From DASVFB01 sp036380275 (lineage in GTDB: Bacteria > Actinomycetota > Thermoleophilia > Gaiellales > Gaiellaceae), in contig DASVFB010000133.1 in the NCBI GenBank assembly GCA_036380275.1, forward strand, positions 1 through 5,596: DNA of 5,596 bases, in the 5' to 3' direction. Below the pieces are notes generated by a model. That model worked only from the letters and a program-made list of their open reading frames with translations. It was not told the DNA's origin and did no database searches. The position numbers and the translations under genes were made by a program. Below, in pieces: positions 1 through 5,596 of the stretch. How positions within the stretch are numbered: position 1 is the first letter of the stretch; each line of letters opens with the position of its first letter.

Positions 1-1
1 G

Positions 2-1027
2 CTCGCGGGCGACGATGTTCACGCGAACGACGACGTCAACATGGGCCAGTCGTCGAACGACGTGTTCCCGTCCGCCGTGCACCTCGCGGCGCTCGGTGAG
101 CTCGTGAACGAGCTGCTTCCCGCGCTCGAGACGCTAGCGACGTCACTCGAGGCGAAGGCCCGGGAGTTCGACGACGTCGTCAAGTCCGGACGCACCCACT
201 GGATGGACGCGGTCCCCGTCACGCTCGGCCAGGAGTTCGCGGGGTACGCGGCGCAGGTTCGCCAGGGCATTGCGCGCGTGCGCGACGCGCTGCCGCGGCT
301 CGGACAGATCCCGCTCGGAGGAACGGCCGTCGGGACGGGGTTGAACACGCATCCGGAGTTTGCGGAGCGGGTGCGGTCGCGGCTTGCCGAGGAAACCGGG
401 CTGACGATCGCCGCGCCTGCCGATCCGTTCGAGGCGCAGTCCGCGCGCGACGGCCTCGTCGAGACCTCGGGCGCGCTGAAGACGGTCGCCGTCTCACTGA
501 CGAAGATTGCGAACGATCTCCGCTTCATGGGCTCGGGCCCGCGCGCCGGCCTGGCGGAGATCTTCCTGCCCGAGCTCCAGAAGGGCAGCTCGATCATGCC
601 GGGAAAGGTCAACCCGGTCATCCCCGAAGTCGTGACGCAGGTCGCCGCGCAGGTGATCGGGAACGATGCGGCGATCGCCGTCGGCGGCATGCAAGGCCAT
701 TTCGAGCTCAACGTGTTCGTCCCGCTCATGGCGAGAAACCTGCTCGACTCGATCAAGCTCCTGGCGAGCGCGTCACGCCTCCTCGCTGAGACGTGCGTCG
801 ACGGCATCGAGGCGAACCGCGCGCAGTGCGAGCGCTACGCGGAGCTGACGCTCTCCGCCGCGACGGCGCTCAACCCGTACATCGGCTACGACAAGGCCAC
901 CGAGATCGTGAAGGAGGCCGCGGCGTCTGGGCGGTCTCTGCGCGAAGTCGCGCGCGACCACGGGATCGAAGACGAGGTCCTGGACAAAGCACTTGACTAC
1001 CGAAAGATGACGAAGCCGCATGAATAG
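2..1027 (+). CDS. fumC: Class II fumarate hydratase (fumarase C), 5'-truncated by window edge
   Basis: This enzyme reversibly hydrates fumarate to L-malate in the TCA cycle, as a cytoplasmic homotetramer without an iron-sulfur cluster. The open frame runs from base 2, and 341 residues are visible. The E. coli enzyme has about 467, so roughly 120 N-terminal residues lie off the left edge. The ATG at 41 is internal, because the codons before it already spell the conserved family stretch VHANDDVNMGQSSNDVFP. The visible family blocks are GRTHWMDAVPVTLGQEF, with the active-site histidine at 197-199, and the fumarase/aspartase signature loop GSSIMPGKVNP at 584-616, which carries the catalytic serine. 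The His of GRTH and the Gly of MPGK favour fumarase over aspartate ammonia-lyase, which usually has GRTQ and MPAK. Trp after GRTH is less usual than Leu. The C-terminal domain ends LDYRKMTKPHE, as expected for an intact 3' end with stop TAG. Confidence 0.96.
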   Translation, partial: LAGDDVHANDDVNMGQSSNDVFPSAVHLAALGELVNELLPALETLATSLEAKAREFDDVVKSGRTHWMDAVPVTLGQEFAGYAAQVRQGIARVRDALPRLGQIPLGGTAVGTGLNTHPEFAERVRSRLAEETGLTIAAPADPFEAQSARDGLVETSGALKTVAVSLTKIANDLRFMGSGPRAGLAEIFLPELQKGSSIMPGKVNPVIPEVVTQVAAQVIGNDAAIAVGGMQGHFELNVFVPLMARNLLDSIKLLASASRLLAETCVDGIEANRAQCERYAELTLSAATALNPYIGYDKATEIVKEAAASGRSLREVARDHGIEDEVLDKALDYRKMTKPHE

Positions 1028-1032
1028 CGCGA

Positions 1033-1057
1033 GGTTGCAACTCGCCGGATCGGGTAC
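1033..1057 (+). promoter_or_regulatory. Possible sigma-B/F-type promoter for the small exported protein
   Basis: GGTT at 1033-1036 and GGGTAC at 1052-1057 are separated by 15 bases. The known consensus of the general-stress sigma factors SigB of Gram-positives and SigF of mycobacteria is GTTT-N14-16-GGGTAT, so each half has one mismatch. Transcription would start about 7-9 bases after the -10 element, close to the ATG at 1067, giving a leaderless or nearly leaderless message. This fits the lack of a Shine-Dalgarno sequence there. The match is short and could be chance. The alternative is read-through from fumC, 39 bases upstream. Confidence 0.3.
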
Positions 1058-1066
1058 CGCTCGAGC

Positions 1067-1396
1067 ATGAAATTCGCTCTTGTCCTCTCTCTCATGTTCC
1101 TGATGCTTCCGACGGCAAGCGCCTCGACCTCGAGCCGCACGGCGCACATCACGATCACCTCACGCGCGCCTGTCGTCGTCCGCGGAACCGGCTTCCTGCC
1201 GAGCGAGCGCGTGACCGTCAGCGCCTCGGCAAAGTCGACGCACAGGAAGGTCGTGACCGCGAGCAGGCTCGGTGCCTTCCGCGTGACGTTCCGGGGCTTC
1301 TCGATCGGCTACTGCCAGTTCTACTCGGCCCAGGCGAAGGGCAACCGCGGCAGCACGGCGTCGATGAAGGTGATCGCCGAGTGCCCGGCACAGTGA
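1067..1396 (+). CDS. Small exported protein of unknown function, Ig-like strand pattern
   Basis: This is a 109-residue protein that I cannot assign to a named family. Residues 1-20 form a typical Sec signal peptide: Lys2, a hydrophobic core LVLSLMFLML, then a likely cleavage after ASA near residue 19. The rest alternates short beta-strand-like segments: HITITS, PVVVRGTGFLP, ERVTVSAS, KVVTAS, FRVTFRGF and SMKVIAEC. The V-R-G-T-G-F-x-P-x-E-x-V-T-V stretch (about 38-51) is common at the start of small bacterial Ig-like domains that follow a signal peptide. Cys83 and Cys106 are the only cysteines and could form a disulfide outside the cell. There is no lipobox, transmembrane anchor or sorting motif, so a soluble secreted product is likely. 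The start is fixed by the signal peptide, although no good ribosome binding site precedes it. It lies 39 bases after fumC and on the same strand. Its base composition resembles its neighbours. Confidence 0.75.
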   Translation: MKFALVLSLMFLMLPTASASTSSRTAHITITSRAPVVVRGTGFLPSERVTVSASAKSTHRKVVTASRLGAFRVTFRGFSIGYCQFYSAQAKGNRGSTASMKVIAECPAQ

Positions 1397-1426
1397 GCCA
1401 AAGGCCGGCTTAGCTCAGCAGGCTGA

Positions 1427-1456
1427 TCGAGGGGGCGATATGCTCCGCCCACTCGA
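1427..1456 (+). other. Hairpin, 10 paired bases with one internal mismatch
   Basis: TCGAG (1427-1431) pairs with CTCGA (1452-1456). GGGCG (1433-1437) pairs with CGCCC (1446-1450). A single G/A mismatch (1432/1451) separates the two halves, and the loop is ATATGCTC. This is the strongest fold in the gap before the propeller gene. No run of T follows, which argues against an intrinsic terminator. Confidence 0.5.
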
Positions 1457-1490
1457 GGCGTTGGAGAGCGCCATTGCTGCGTGCGGGACG

Positions 1491-1506
1491 GAGCGACCGA
1501 GCGACC
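1491..1506 (+). repeat. Tandem 8-base duplication GAGCGACC x2
   Basis: GAGCGACC occurs twice in direct succession at 1491-1498 and 1499-1506, in the leader of the propeller gene about 45 bases before its ATG. It may be a replication-slippage duplication or a paired protein-binding site. Two copies alone do not decide between these. Confidence 0.4.
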
Positions 1507-1540
1507 GTCGCGTTGCGTAGCGGCAACCGCATTCGACCGT

Positions 1541-1546
1541 GGGGAG
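1541..1546 (+). promoter_or_regulatory. Ribosome binding site GGGGAG that fixes the propeller gene start
   Basis: GGGGAG sits 5 bases before the ATG at 1552, a usable Shine-Dalgarno position. The same frame stays open upstream to a TTG at 1474, but that start would place 26 hydrophilic, arginine-rich residues before the signal peptide. Translation from 1552 puts two arginines directly before the hydrophobic core, as expected for export. Confidence 0.75.
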
Positions 1547-1551
1547 ACGAC

Positions 1552-4500
1552 ATGCGAAGGATGTACGGCATTACCGGCGGCGTGGCCGCCGCGGCGGCGA
1601 TCGCCGCGTTCGCGCTTGCCTTTTCGTCGGGAGGCGCGGGACCTCAGCAATTCATCAACACGAAGTTTTCGAGCGGCGACCCGGATTCGGCCGCGGCCGC
1701 CCCGGGGGAAGGCCCCAGCCAGGGAGTCGAGGCCTATCTCGCGGCTCAGCGTACGTATCCGGCGAAAGAGATTCCGCTCGCGGTCACGGAGCAGGCGGCG
1801 GAGACCTTCGACAGCATCGCCGCAGAGGACGCACACGCCGGTGACCCGAAGGGCAAGAACAGCAAGTGGGTGCAGTACGGGCCGCAGGTCAATGCGACCC
1901 AGCCGGGTGTCACCTCGTTCTCGGGGGCGACGAACAACACGGCGAGCCGCACGACGGCGCTCGTCGTCTCGCCTGACTGCGGGAACCCGAAGAAGAAGTA
2001 CGGCCACGACCACGACGACGACGACGTCTGCCGCGTCTGGGCCGGCGTCTCGGGCGGCGGCGTCTGGACGACGGACAACGCGCTCGCTTCGAGTCCCGAG
2101 TGGACGCAGACGAGCACGAAGAAGCTCGCCCAGAACTCGGTCGGCGTCCTGACGCTCGATCCGACCGACAAGCACGACAACACGCTCTACCTCGGGACGG
2201 GCGAGCCGAACCGCTGCTCGTCCGGCTGCGAGGCGGGCGTCGGCATCTACAAGTCCAAGGACGGCGGCATGCACTGGAAGCCGCTCCAGAGCAAGTGCGT
2301 CAGCAACGCGACATACGCCTGCGTCAATCCCGGCAAGGACGCATTCCTCGGCCGCGGGATCCGGGCGATCGTGATCGACCCGAAGGACAAGAAGCACATC
2401 TACGTCGGGTCCGCTCAGGCCGTACGCGGGCTGTCGCACGTGATCGGCAATGGCGGCACGACTCGCCTCGAGCCCGGCGCGAACGAGCCGGGCGTCTACG
2501 AGTCGACCGACGGCGGCAAGACGTTCACCGAGGTGTGGGACGGAGCGAAGCCCGACGTCGATGCCGCTGGCGTCCACTTCTCCTTCGGGATCAACGACGT
2601 CGAGCTCGACCCGCTCGACCATTCCACCCTCTATGCCTCCGGGTTCGACGCCGGTCTCTGGCGTCGCGACGCCGGCGCAGCAGCCACCGCGTTCCAGCAG
2701 GTGTTCGCGCCGCAGTTTGTTCCGCCGGGATGCACCGTCGCGGCGGGAGGCCCGACATGCGCGTTCCTCGGAATCGACCGCACGATGATCGCCTCGACCG
2801 TCAAGAACGGGCACACGCGGATCTATCTGACCGAGGGCACGCAGAGCGGCGGCTCCACGACGACAACCGCGGCCAACTTCTGGCGCACGGACAACGCGAA
2901 CCAGTCCGCCGCGGCACTGCTGGCGACCCAGGCTGCCGGTGCGACGGTCCCGCCAGGGCCCGGCAATCCGTTCCCCGCGACCTACAACGGCTGGCAGATG
3001 CTGACGTCGAACACGACGGCCAGCCCCTACTACTCGACGAACGACTTCTGTACCGGCCAGTGCTGGTACGACCAGAACGTCTACACGCCGGCCGGTCTGC
3101 CGGACACGGTCTACGTGATCGGCTCATTCCAGTACGGCGAACTGCCGTGCAACACGAAGGGCGTCGGCTGTGGGAACGGCCGCTCGAACGGCCGCGCGGT
3201 CATCTACTCGAACACGGCCGGCGATCCCGACGCTGCTGCCACCGGCCCAGGCGTCAACCGGACGTTCACCGACCTGACGTACGACGCGCAGAACACGCCG
3301 GCGACGTGGTGCGGGCTCGGCAGCGCACAGCTCACGTTCGGCGGCGTGACGGCTCCGTTCCAGTGCCTGTGGGCGCCGAATGGCATCCACCCGGATCAGC
3401 ACGTGATCGGCGTCAACCCGTCGAATCCGACTCAAATCTTCGAGGGATCGGACGGCGGCCTGATCCGCACGAGCGGGACGTTCTCGGACATCTCGTCTCG
3501 CTGCAACCCGGGCGAGCGCCCGCTGCTTGGCGCGGCGAGCCTGACGAACTGCATGCGGCTCCTCTCGCGTGTGCCGACGTCGCTCGCGCACATCGACGAG
3601 AACTACAGCAGCACGCTGCAGTTCATCAACGTCGCGATCAACCCGGGCAGCGACTGCGAGGTCATGGGCGGAACCCAGGACAACGGCACGTGGTCGAACC
3701 TGAACGGGTGCGACAACGACACGTGGCTGCAGGTGATCTACGGCGACGGCGGCAACGCCGGCTACGACAAGACCAACCCGACCTGGCGCTTCAACGAGTT
3801 CACGAGCGGCGCCAGTGATTCGAACTTCCAGAACGGCAATCCGGAGAAGTGGGTCATCACCTCGGCTCCCGTCGTGCGTAGCGGCGAGGGAGCGGCGTTC
3901 TACTGGCCGCAGATCGGCGACCCGAATCCGCCCGCGGGCGCGCACCCGATCTTCTCGGGCGCGAAGCACGTCTGGAGGACGTGGGCGTTCGGCGGCGGTG
4001 TTGCCGGCCACGTGCCGCAGGACACCTCGCCTTCCATCGCGTTCTACGAGGCGAACTGCCAGGAGTTCACCGTCTCGAGCACGCAGCTCGGCTGCGGTGA
4101 CTACAGGCCGCTCGGCGGGCCGTACTGCGAGGGCGTGGCAGCTTGCGTCAACGCACCCGGCGACCTGACCGGAACGGCGTACGGGCCGGCCAGCGACCGC
4201 GGTACCGGCTCCATCTCGTGGCTCGCCCGCGTCAAGTCCGACCACGGCACGCTCTGGGCGGCGACGGGAGCCGGACGCATCTTCGTGACGCACAACGCTG
4301 ATGCATCCGATCCGGCAACCGTCGTCTGGCACCGGATCGACAGCTCGACCTCGGGTAACTCGCCCACGCGGTTCCCGAGCGGCATCTACGTCGACCCGGC
4401 CGACCCGAGCCACGCGTGGATCTCGTACTCCGGCTACAACGCGGTTACGCCCACGCGGCCCGGTCATGTCTTCGATGTCCACGAGAACGGCACCGTGACG

Positions 4501-4824
4501 CCTGGGTCGGGGATCTTCACGAACCTCAACGTGGAGCAGGGGACGGGCACGTTCCCGACCCCGTTCGACGATGGAGACCTGCCGGTGAGCGACATCGTCC
4601 GCGACGACGCGAACCAGACGCTCTACGCGTCGACCGACTTCGGCGTGCTTCGCGGAGACAAGGACGGCAAGGACTGGCACGTCACGAAGGGCATGCCTCG
4701 TTACGAGGTCATGCACCTCGAGATGCAGCCGTCCTCGCGCGTCGCAACGTGCGCAGGGTGCCCGCCGAGGCTGTACGCGGCGACGCACTCGCAGGGCATC
4801 TGGAAGATGGACCTGAAGAAGTAA
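1552..4824 (+). CDS. Large exported Asp-box (BNR/sortilin-like) beta-propeller protein
   Basis: This 1090-residue secreted protein is related to the BNR/Asp-box sialidase, VPS10-sortilin and GH74-type propellers that bind or cleave glycans or proteins. The exact ligand or activity cannot be read from the sequence. Residues 1-30 are a signal peptide: Arg2-Arg3, then an Ala-rich core GGVAAAAAIAAFALAF, without a lipobox cysteine. Residues 31-110 form a low-complexity or pro-region (PQQF...AYLAAQRTYPAKEIP). The propeller follows. Asp-boxes are seen at S235-KDGGMHW and S318-TDGGKTF, with degenerate copies at G632-SDGG and D1036-KDGKDW. Blade-type motifs with Asp/Asn-Pro or a similar turn followed by a Tyr-x-Gly-like strand recur near residues 203, 276, 353, 622, 697, 948 and 1018, suggesting more than one propeller. 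GTQDNGTW (707-714) and GDGGNAGYD (731-739) are further conserved-looking turns. All 24 cysteines fall into short-range pairs. Residues 152-158 are HDHDDDD. The protein ends on a final strand GIWKMDLKK with no wall anchor. Its stop is 24 bases before a strong terminator. Confidence 0.85.
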   Translation: MRRMYGITGGVAAAAAIAAFALAFSSGGAGPQQFINTKFSSGDPDSAAAAPGEGPSQGVEAYLAAQRTYPAKEIPLAVTEQAAETFDSIAAEDAHAGDPKGKNSKWVQYGPQVNATQPGVTSFSGATNNTASRTTALVVSPDCGNPKKKYGHDHDDDDVCRVWAGVSGGGVWTTDNALASSPEWTQTSTKKLAQNSVGVLTLDPTDKHDNTLYLGTGEPNRCSSGCEAGVGIYKSKDGGMHWKPLQSKCVSNATYACVNPGKDAFLGRGIRAIVIDPKDKKHIYVGSAQAVRGLSHVIGNGGTTRLEPGANEPGVYESTDGGKTFTEVWDGAKPDVDAAGVHFSFGINDVELDPLDHSTLYASGFDAGLWRRDAGAAATAFQQVFAPQFVPPGCTVAAGGPTCAFLGIDRTMIASTVKNGHTRIYLTEGTQSGGSTTTTAANFWRTDNANQSAAALLATQAAGATVPPGPGNPFPATYNGWQMLTSNTTASPYYSTNDFCTGQCWYDQNVYTPAGLPDTVYVIGSFQYGELPCNTKGVGCGNGRSNGRAVIYSNTAGDPDAAATGPGVNRTFTDLTYDAQNTPATWCGLGSAQLTFGGVTAPFQCLWAPNGIHPDQHVIGVNPSNPTQIFEGSDGGLIRTSGTFSDISSRCNPGERPLLGAASLTNCMRLLSRVPTSLAHIDENYSSTLQFINVAINPGSDCEVMGGTQDNGTWSNLNGCDNDTWLQVIYGDGGNAGYDKTNPTWRFNEFTSGASDSNFQNGNPEKWVITSAPVVRSGEGAAFYWPQIGDPNPPAGAHPIFSGAKHVWRTWAFGGGVAGHVPQDTSPSIAFYEANCQEFTVSSTQLGCGDYRPLGGPYCEGVAACVNAPGDLTGTAYGPASDRGTGSISWLARVKSDHGTLWAATGAGRIFVTHNADASDPATVVWHRIDSSTSGNSPTRFPSGIYVDPADPSHAWISYSGYNAVTPTRPGHVFDVHENGTVTPGSGIFTNLNVEQGTGTFPTPFDDGDLPVSDIVRDDANQTLYASTDFGVLRGDKDGKDWHVTKGMPRYEVMHLEMQPSSRVATCAGCPPRLYAATHSQGIWKMDLKK

Positions 4825-4847
4825 CGCAGTAGCTTCAGGACGAACCG

Positions 4848-4878
4848 AGAGGGCCGCCTTCGGGCGGCCCTCTTGTTT
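4848..4878 (+). terminator. Intrinsic terminator with C(UUCG)G tetraloop between convergent genes
   Basis: AGAGGGCCGCC (4848-4858) pairs perfectly with GGCGGCCCTCT (4863-4873) around a TTCG loop. This gives an 11-bp stem with the very stable C(UUCG)G cap, followed by TGTTT. It ends the propeller transcript 24 bases after its stop. The hairpin begins 5 bases past the lipA stop on the other strand, so it may also stop lipA transcripts, but in that direction the following bases (CGGTTCG) have only a poor T-tract. Confidence 0.9.
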
Positions 4879-5595
4879 CTAGTAGGCGACTGCGCCGCGG
4901 CCTGTCTCGGCCGCGTGCCGCTGCTCGTCGGCGCGGTACGAGCTGCGGACGAGCGGCCCGGAGAAGATGGAGCCGAAGCCGAGCGCCTCGCCCTGCTCGC
5001 GGAACCAGCGGAACTCGTCGGGATGCACCCAGCGGTCGATCGTCGCGTGCTTCGAGCTCGGCTGCAAGTACTGGCCGATTGTCACGACGTCGACGCCGTT
5101 CGCGCGCAGGTCGCGCATCGTGTCCACGACCTCGTCGTTCGTCTCGCCGAGGCCGACGATGATCCCGCTCTTCGTAAGCACGGGGTAGTCGGCGAGCTCC
5201 TTCGCGCGGCGCAGCAGCCAGAGCGCAGTGTCGTAGCTCGCCTTGGCACCACGCATCCTCCTGTGCAGGCGCCGCACGGTCTCGATGTTGTGGTTGAAGA
5301 CGTCGGGTCGCGCGGCGAGTACCGTGCGCAGCGCTTCCTCCTCGACGCCGAGGAAGTCGGGCGTCAGCACCTCTACGCTCGCGTTCGGAACCTTGCGCTT
5401 CAGCGCGCGGATCGTCGCCGCGTAGTGCCTTGCGCCGCGGTCGGGCACGTCGTCGCGGTCGACGGACGTGACGACGACGTGCTTCAGCTGCATCTGCGCA
5501 GCGACCTGTGCGAGCCGCAGCGGCTCGAGCGGATCGGGCGGCGACTCGGGCTTGCCGGAGTGGACGTAGCAGTAGCGGCAGGCGCGCGTGCACGT
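4879..5595 (-). CDS. lipA: Lipoyl synthase (radical SAM), 5'-truncated by window edge
   Basis: LipA inserts two sulfur atoms into protein-bound octanoyl groups, making the lipoyl cofactor of pyruvate and 2-oxoglutarate dehydrogenases and the glycine cleavage H protein. The open frame reaches the right edge, and 238 residues are visible. The ATG at 5493 is not the start: the codons before it encode the radical-SAM motif CTRACRYC (CxxxCxxC), with cysteines at 5592-5590, 5580-5578 and 5571-5569, that binds the SAM-reducing 4Fe-4S cluster. Later family blocks are VVVTSVDRDDVPDRGA, VEVLTPDFLG, PDVFNHNIETV, TKSGIIVGLGET, TIGQYLQPS and SGPLVRSSY. The RSSY serine region (4947-4936) supplies the unusual serine ligand to the auxiliary cluster. 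The N-terminal CX4CX5C ligands of that cluster lie off the window. Tyr directly after the third cysteine (CRYCYVHSGKP) differs from the CPFCDVAHGRP of E. coli. The gene is convergent with the propeller gene; lipB is not visible here. Confidence 0.96.
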   Translation of the reverse strand, partial: TCTRACRYCYVHSGKPESPPDPLEPLRLAQVAAQMQLKHVVVTSVDRDDVPDRGARHYAATIRALKRKVPNASVEVLTPDFLGVEEEALRTVLAARPDVFNHNIETVRRLHRRMRGAKASYDTALWLLRRAKELADYPVLTKSGIIVGLGETNDEVVDTMRDLRANGVDVVTIGQYLQPSSKHATIDRWVHPDEFRWFREQGEALGFGSIFSGPLVRSSYRADEQRHAAETGRGAVAY

Positions 5596-5596
5596 G

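Larger units (their letters stand above)
1397..1551 (+). other. 155-base non-coding leader region with stacked hairpins
   Basis: No gene is supported between the small exported protein and the propeller gene. Three hairpins abut with no spacer: 1415-1426 (4-bp stem, loop CAGG), 1427-1456 and 1457-1472 (4 bp plus a possible wobble). Bases 1411-1414 can pair with 1476-1479, one pair being a wobble, and would close them into a four-way junction. Another 5-bp hairpin lies at 1512-1527. No T-tract follows any of these, so they do not look like terminators. No sigma-70-type promoter is convincing. The region is the likely 5' leader of the propeller gene, or its spacer if both genes share a transcript. 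It matches no riboswitch class that I recognise, and short GC-rich stems arise easily by chance. Confidence 0.35.

Noticed and set aside
1029..1045. GCGAG/CTCGC hairpin after fumC as a terminator
   Set aside because: The stem is only 5 bp with a 7-base loop and no following T-tract.
1403..1475. tRNA-like stretch GGCTTAGCTCAGC followed by cloverleaf-like hairpins
   Set aside because: There is no T-arm with GGTTCGAATCC-type bases, no proper 7-bp acceptor stem and no standard anticodon arm. The resemblance is limited to a D-arm-like start.
1474..1551. TTG start extending the propeller protein by 26 residues
   Set aside because: It would bury the signal peptide behind a hydrophilic arginine-rich stretch, while ATG 1552 has a well-spaced GGGGAG.
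1321..2814. 497-codon open frame on the minus strand
   Set aside because: It is antisense to the propeller gene, rich in Arg/Ala/Val and low in motif content, as expected of a shadow frame in GC-rich DNA.
2100..3818. 572-codon open frame on the plus strand in another frame
   Set aside because: It overlaps the propeller gene and its product is an Arg-rich low-information sequence.
3124..4788. 554-codon open frame on the minus strand
   Set aside because: It is antisense to the propeller gene, arginine-rich and without any recognisable domain. The plus strand carries the Asp-boxes and paired cysteines.
4879..5493. ATG at 5493 as the lipA start
   Set aside because: The essential CxxxCxxC motif is encoded upstream of it in the same frame, so the gene continues beyond the right edge.

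Overview
The window is GC-rich bacterial chromosomal DNA. It holds the ends of two housekeeping genes with a secreted-protein region between them. Codons mostly end in G or C. The three recognisable protein styles (class II fumarase, lipoyl synthase, and an Asp-box beta-propeller with the TDNA/DP-D/SxDGG layout) fit a high-GC actinobacterium, possibly a Thermoleophilia-type soil or marine lineage. That placement is an inference from sequence style, not a demonstrated assignment.

Layout: (1) Positions 2-1027 (+) are the C-terminal three quarters of a class II fumarase, fumC, cut by the left edge. (2) Positions 1067-1396 (+) encode a 109-residue exported protein of unknown function with a signal peptide and an Ig-like beta-strand pattern. 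It has no clear ribosome binding site, but a weak sigma-B/F-type promoter match ends 9 bases before its ATG. (3) Positions 1397-1551 hold no gene; they contain three abutting hairpins, an 8-base tandem duplication and a good ribosome binding site. (4) Positions 1552-4824 (+) encode a 1090-residue exported Asp-box (BNR/sortilin-like) beta-propeller protein with 24 cysteines in twelve short-range pairs. (5) Positions 4848-4878 are a strong intrinsic terminator with a C(UUCG)G loop, placed between two convergent genes. (6) Positions 4879-5595 (-) are the C-terminal part of lipoyl synthase, lipA, cut by the right edge.

Fumarase (TCA cycle) and lipoyl synthase (cofactor of the 2-oxoacid dehydrogenases and glycine cleavage system) are both central metabolism genes, but they are convergent and not in one operon. 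The two exported proteins between them share only their destination; nothing in the sequence proves they work together. I found no mobile element, CRISPR array, phage gene or defence system. The least explained items are the large disulfide-rich propeller protein, whose ligand or substrate is unknown, and the structured stretch just upstream of it.
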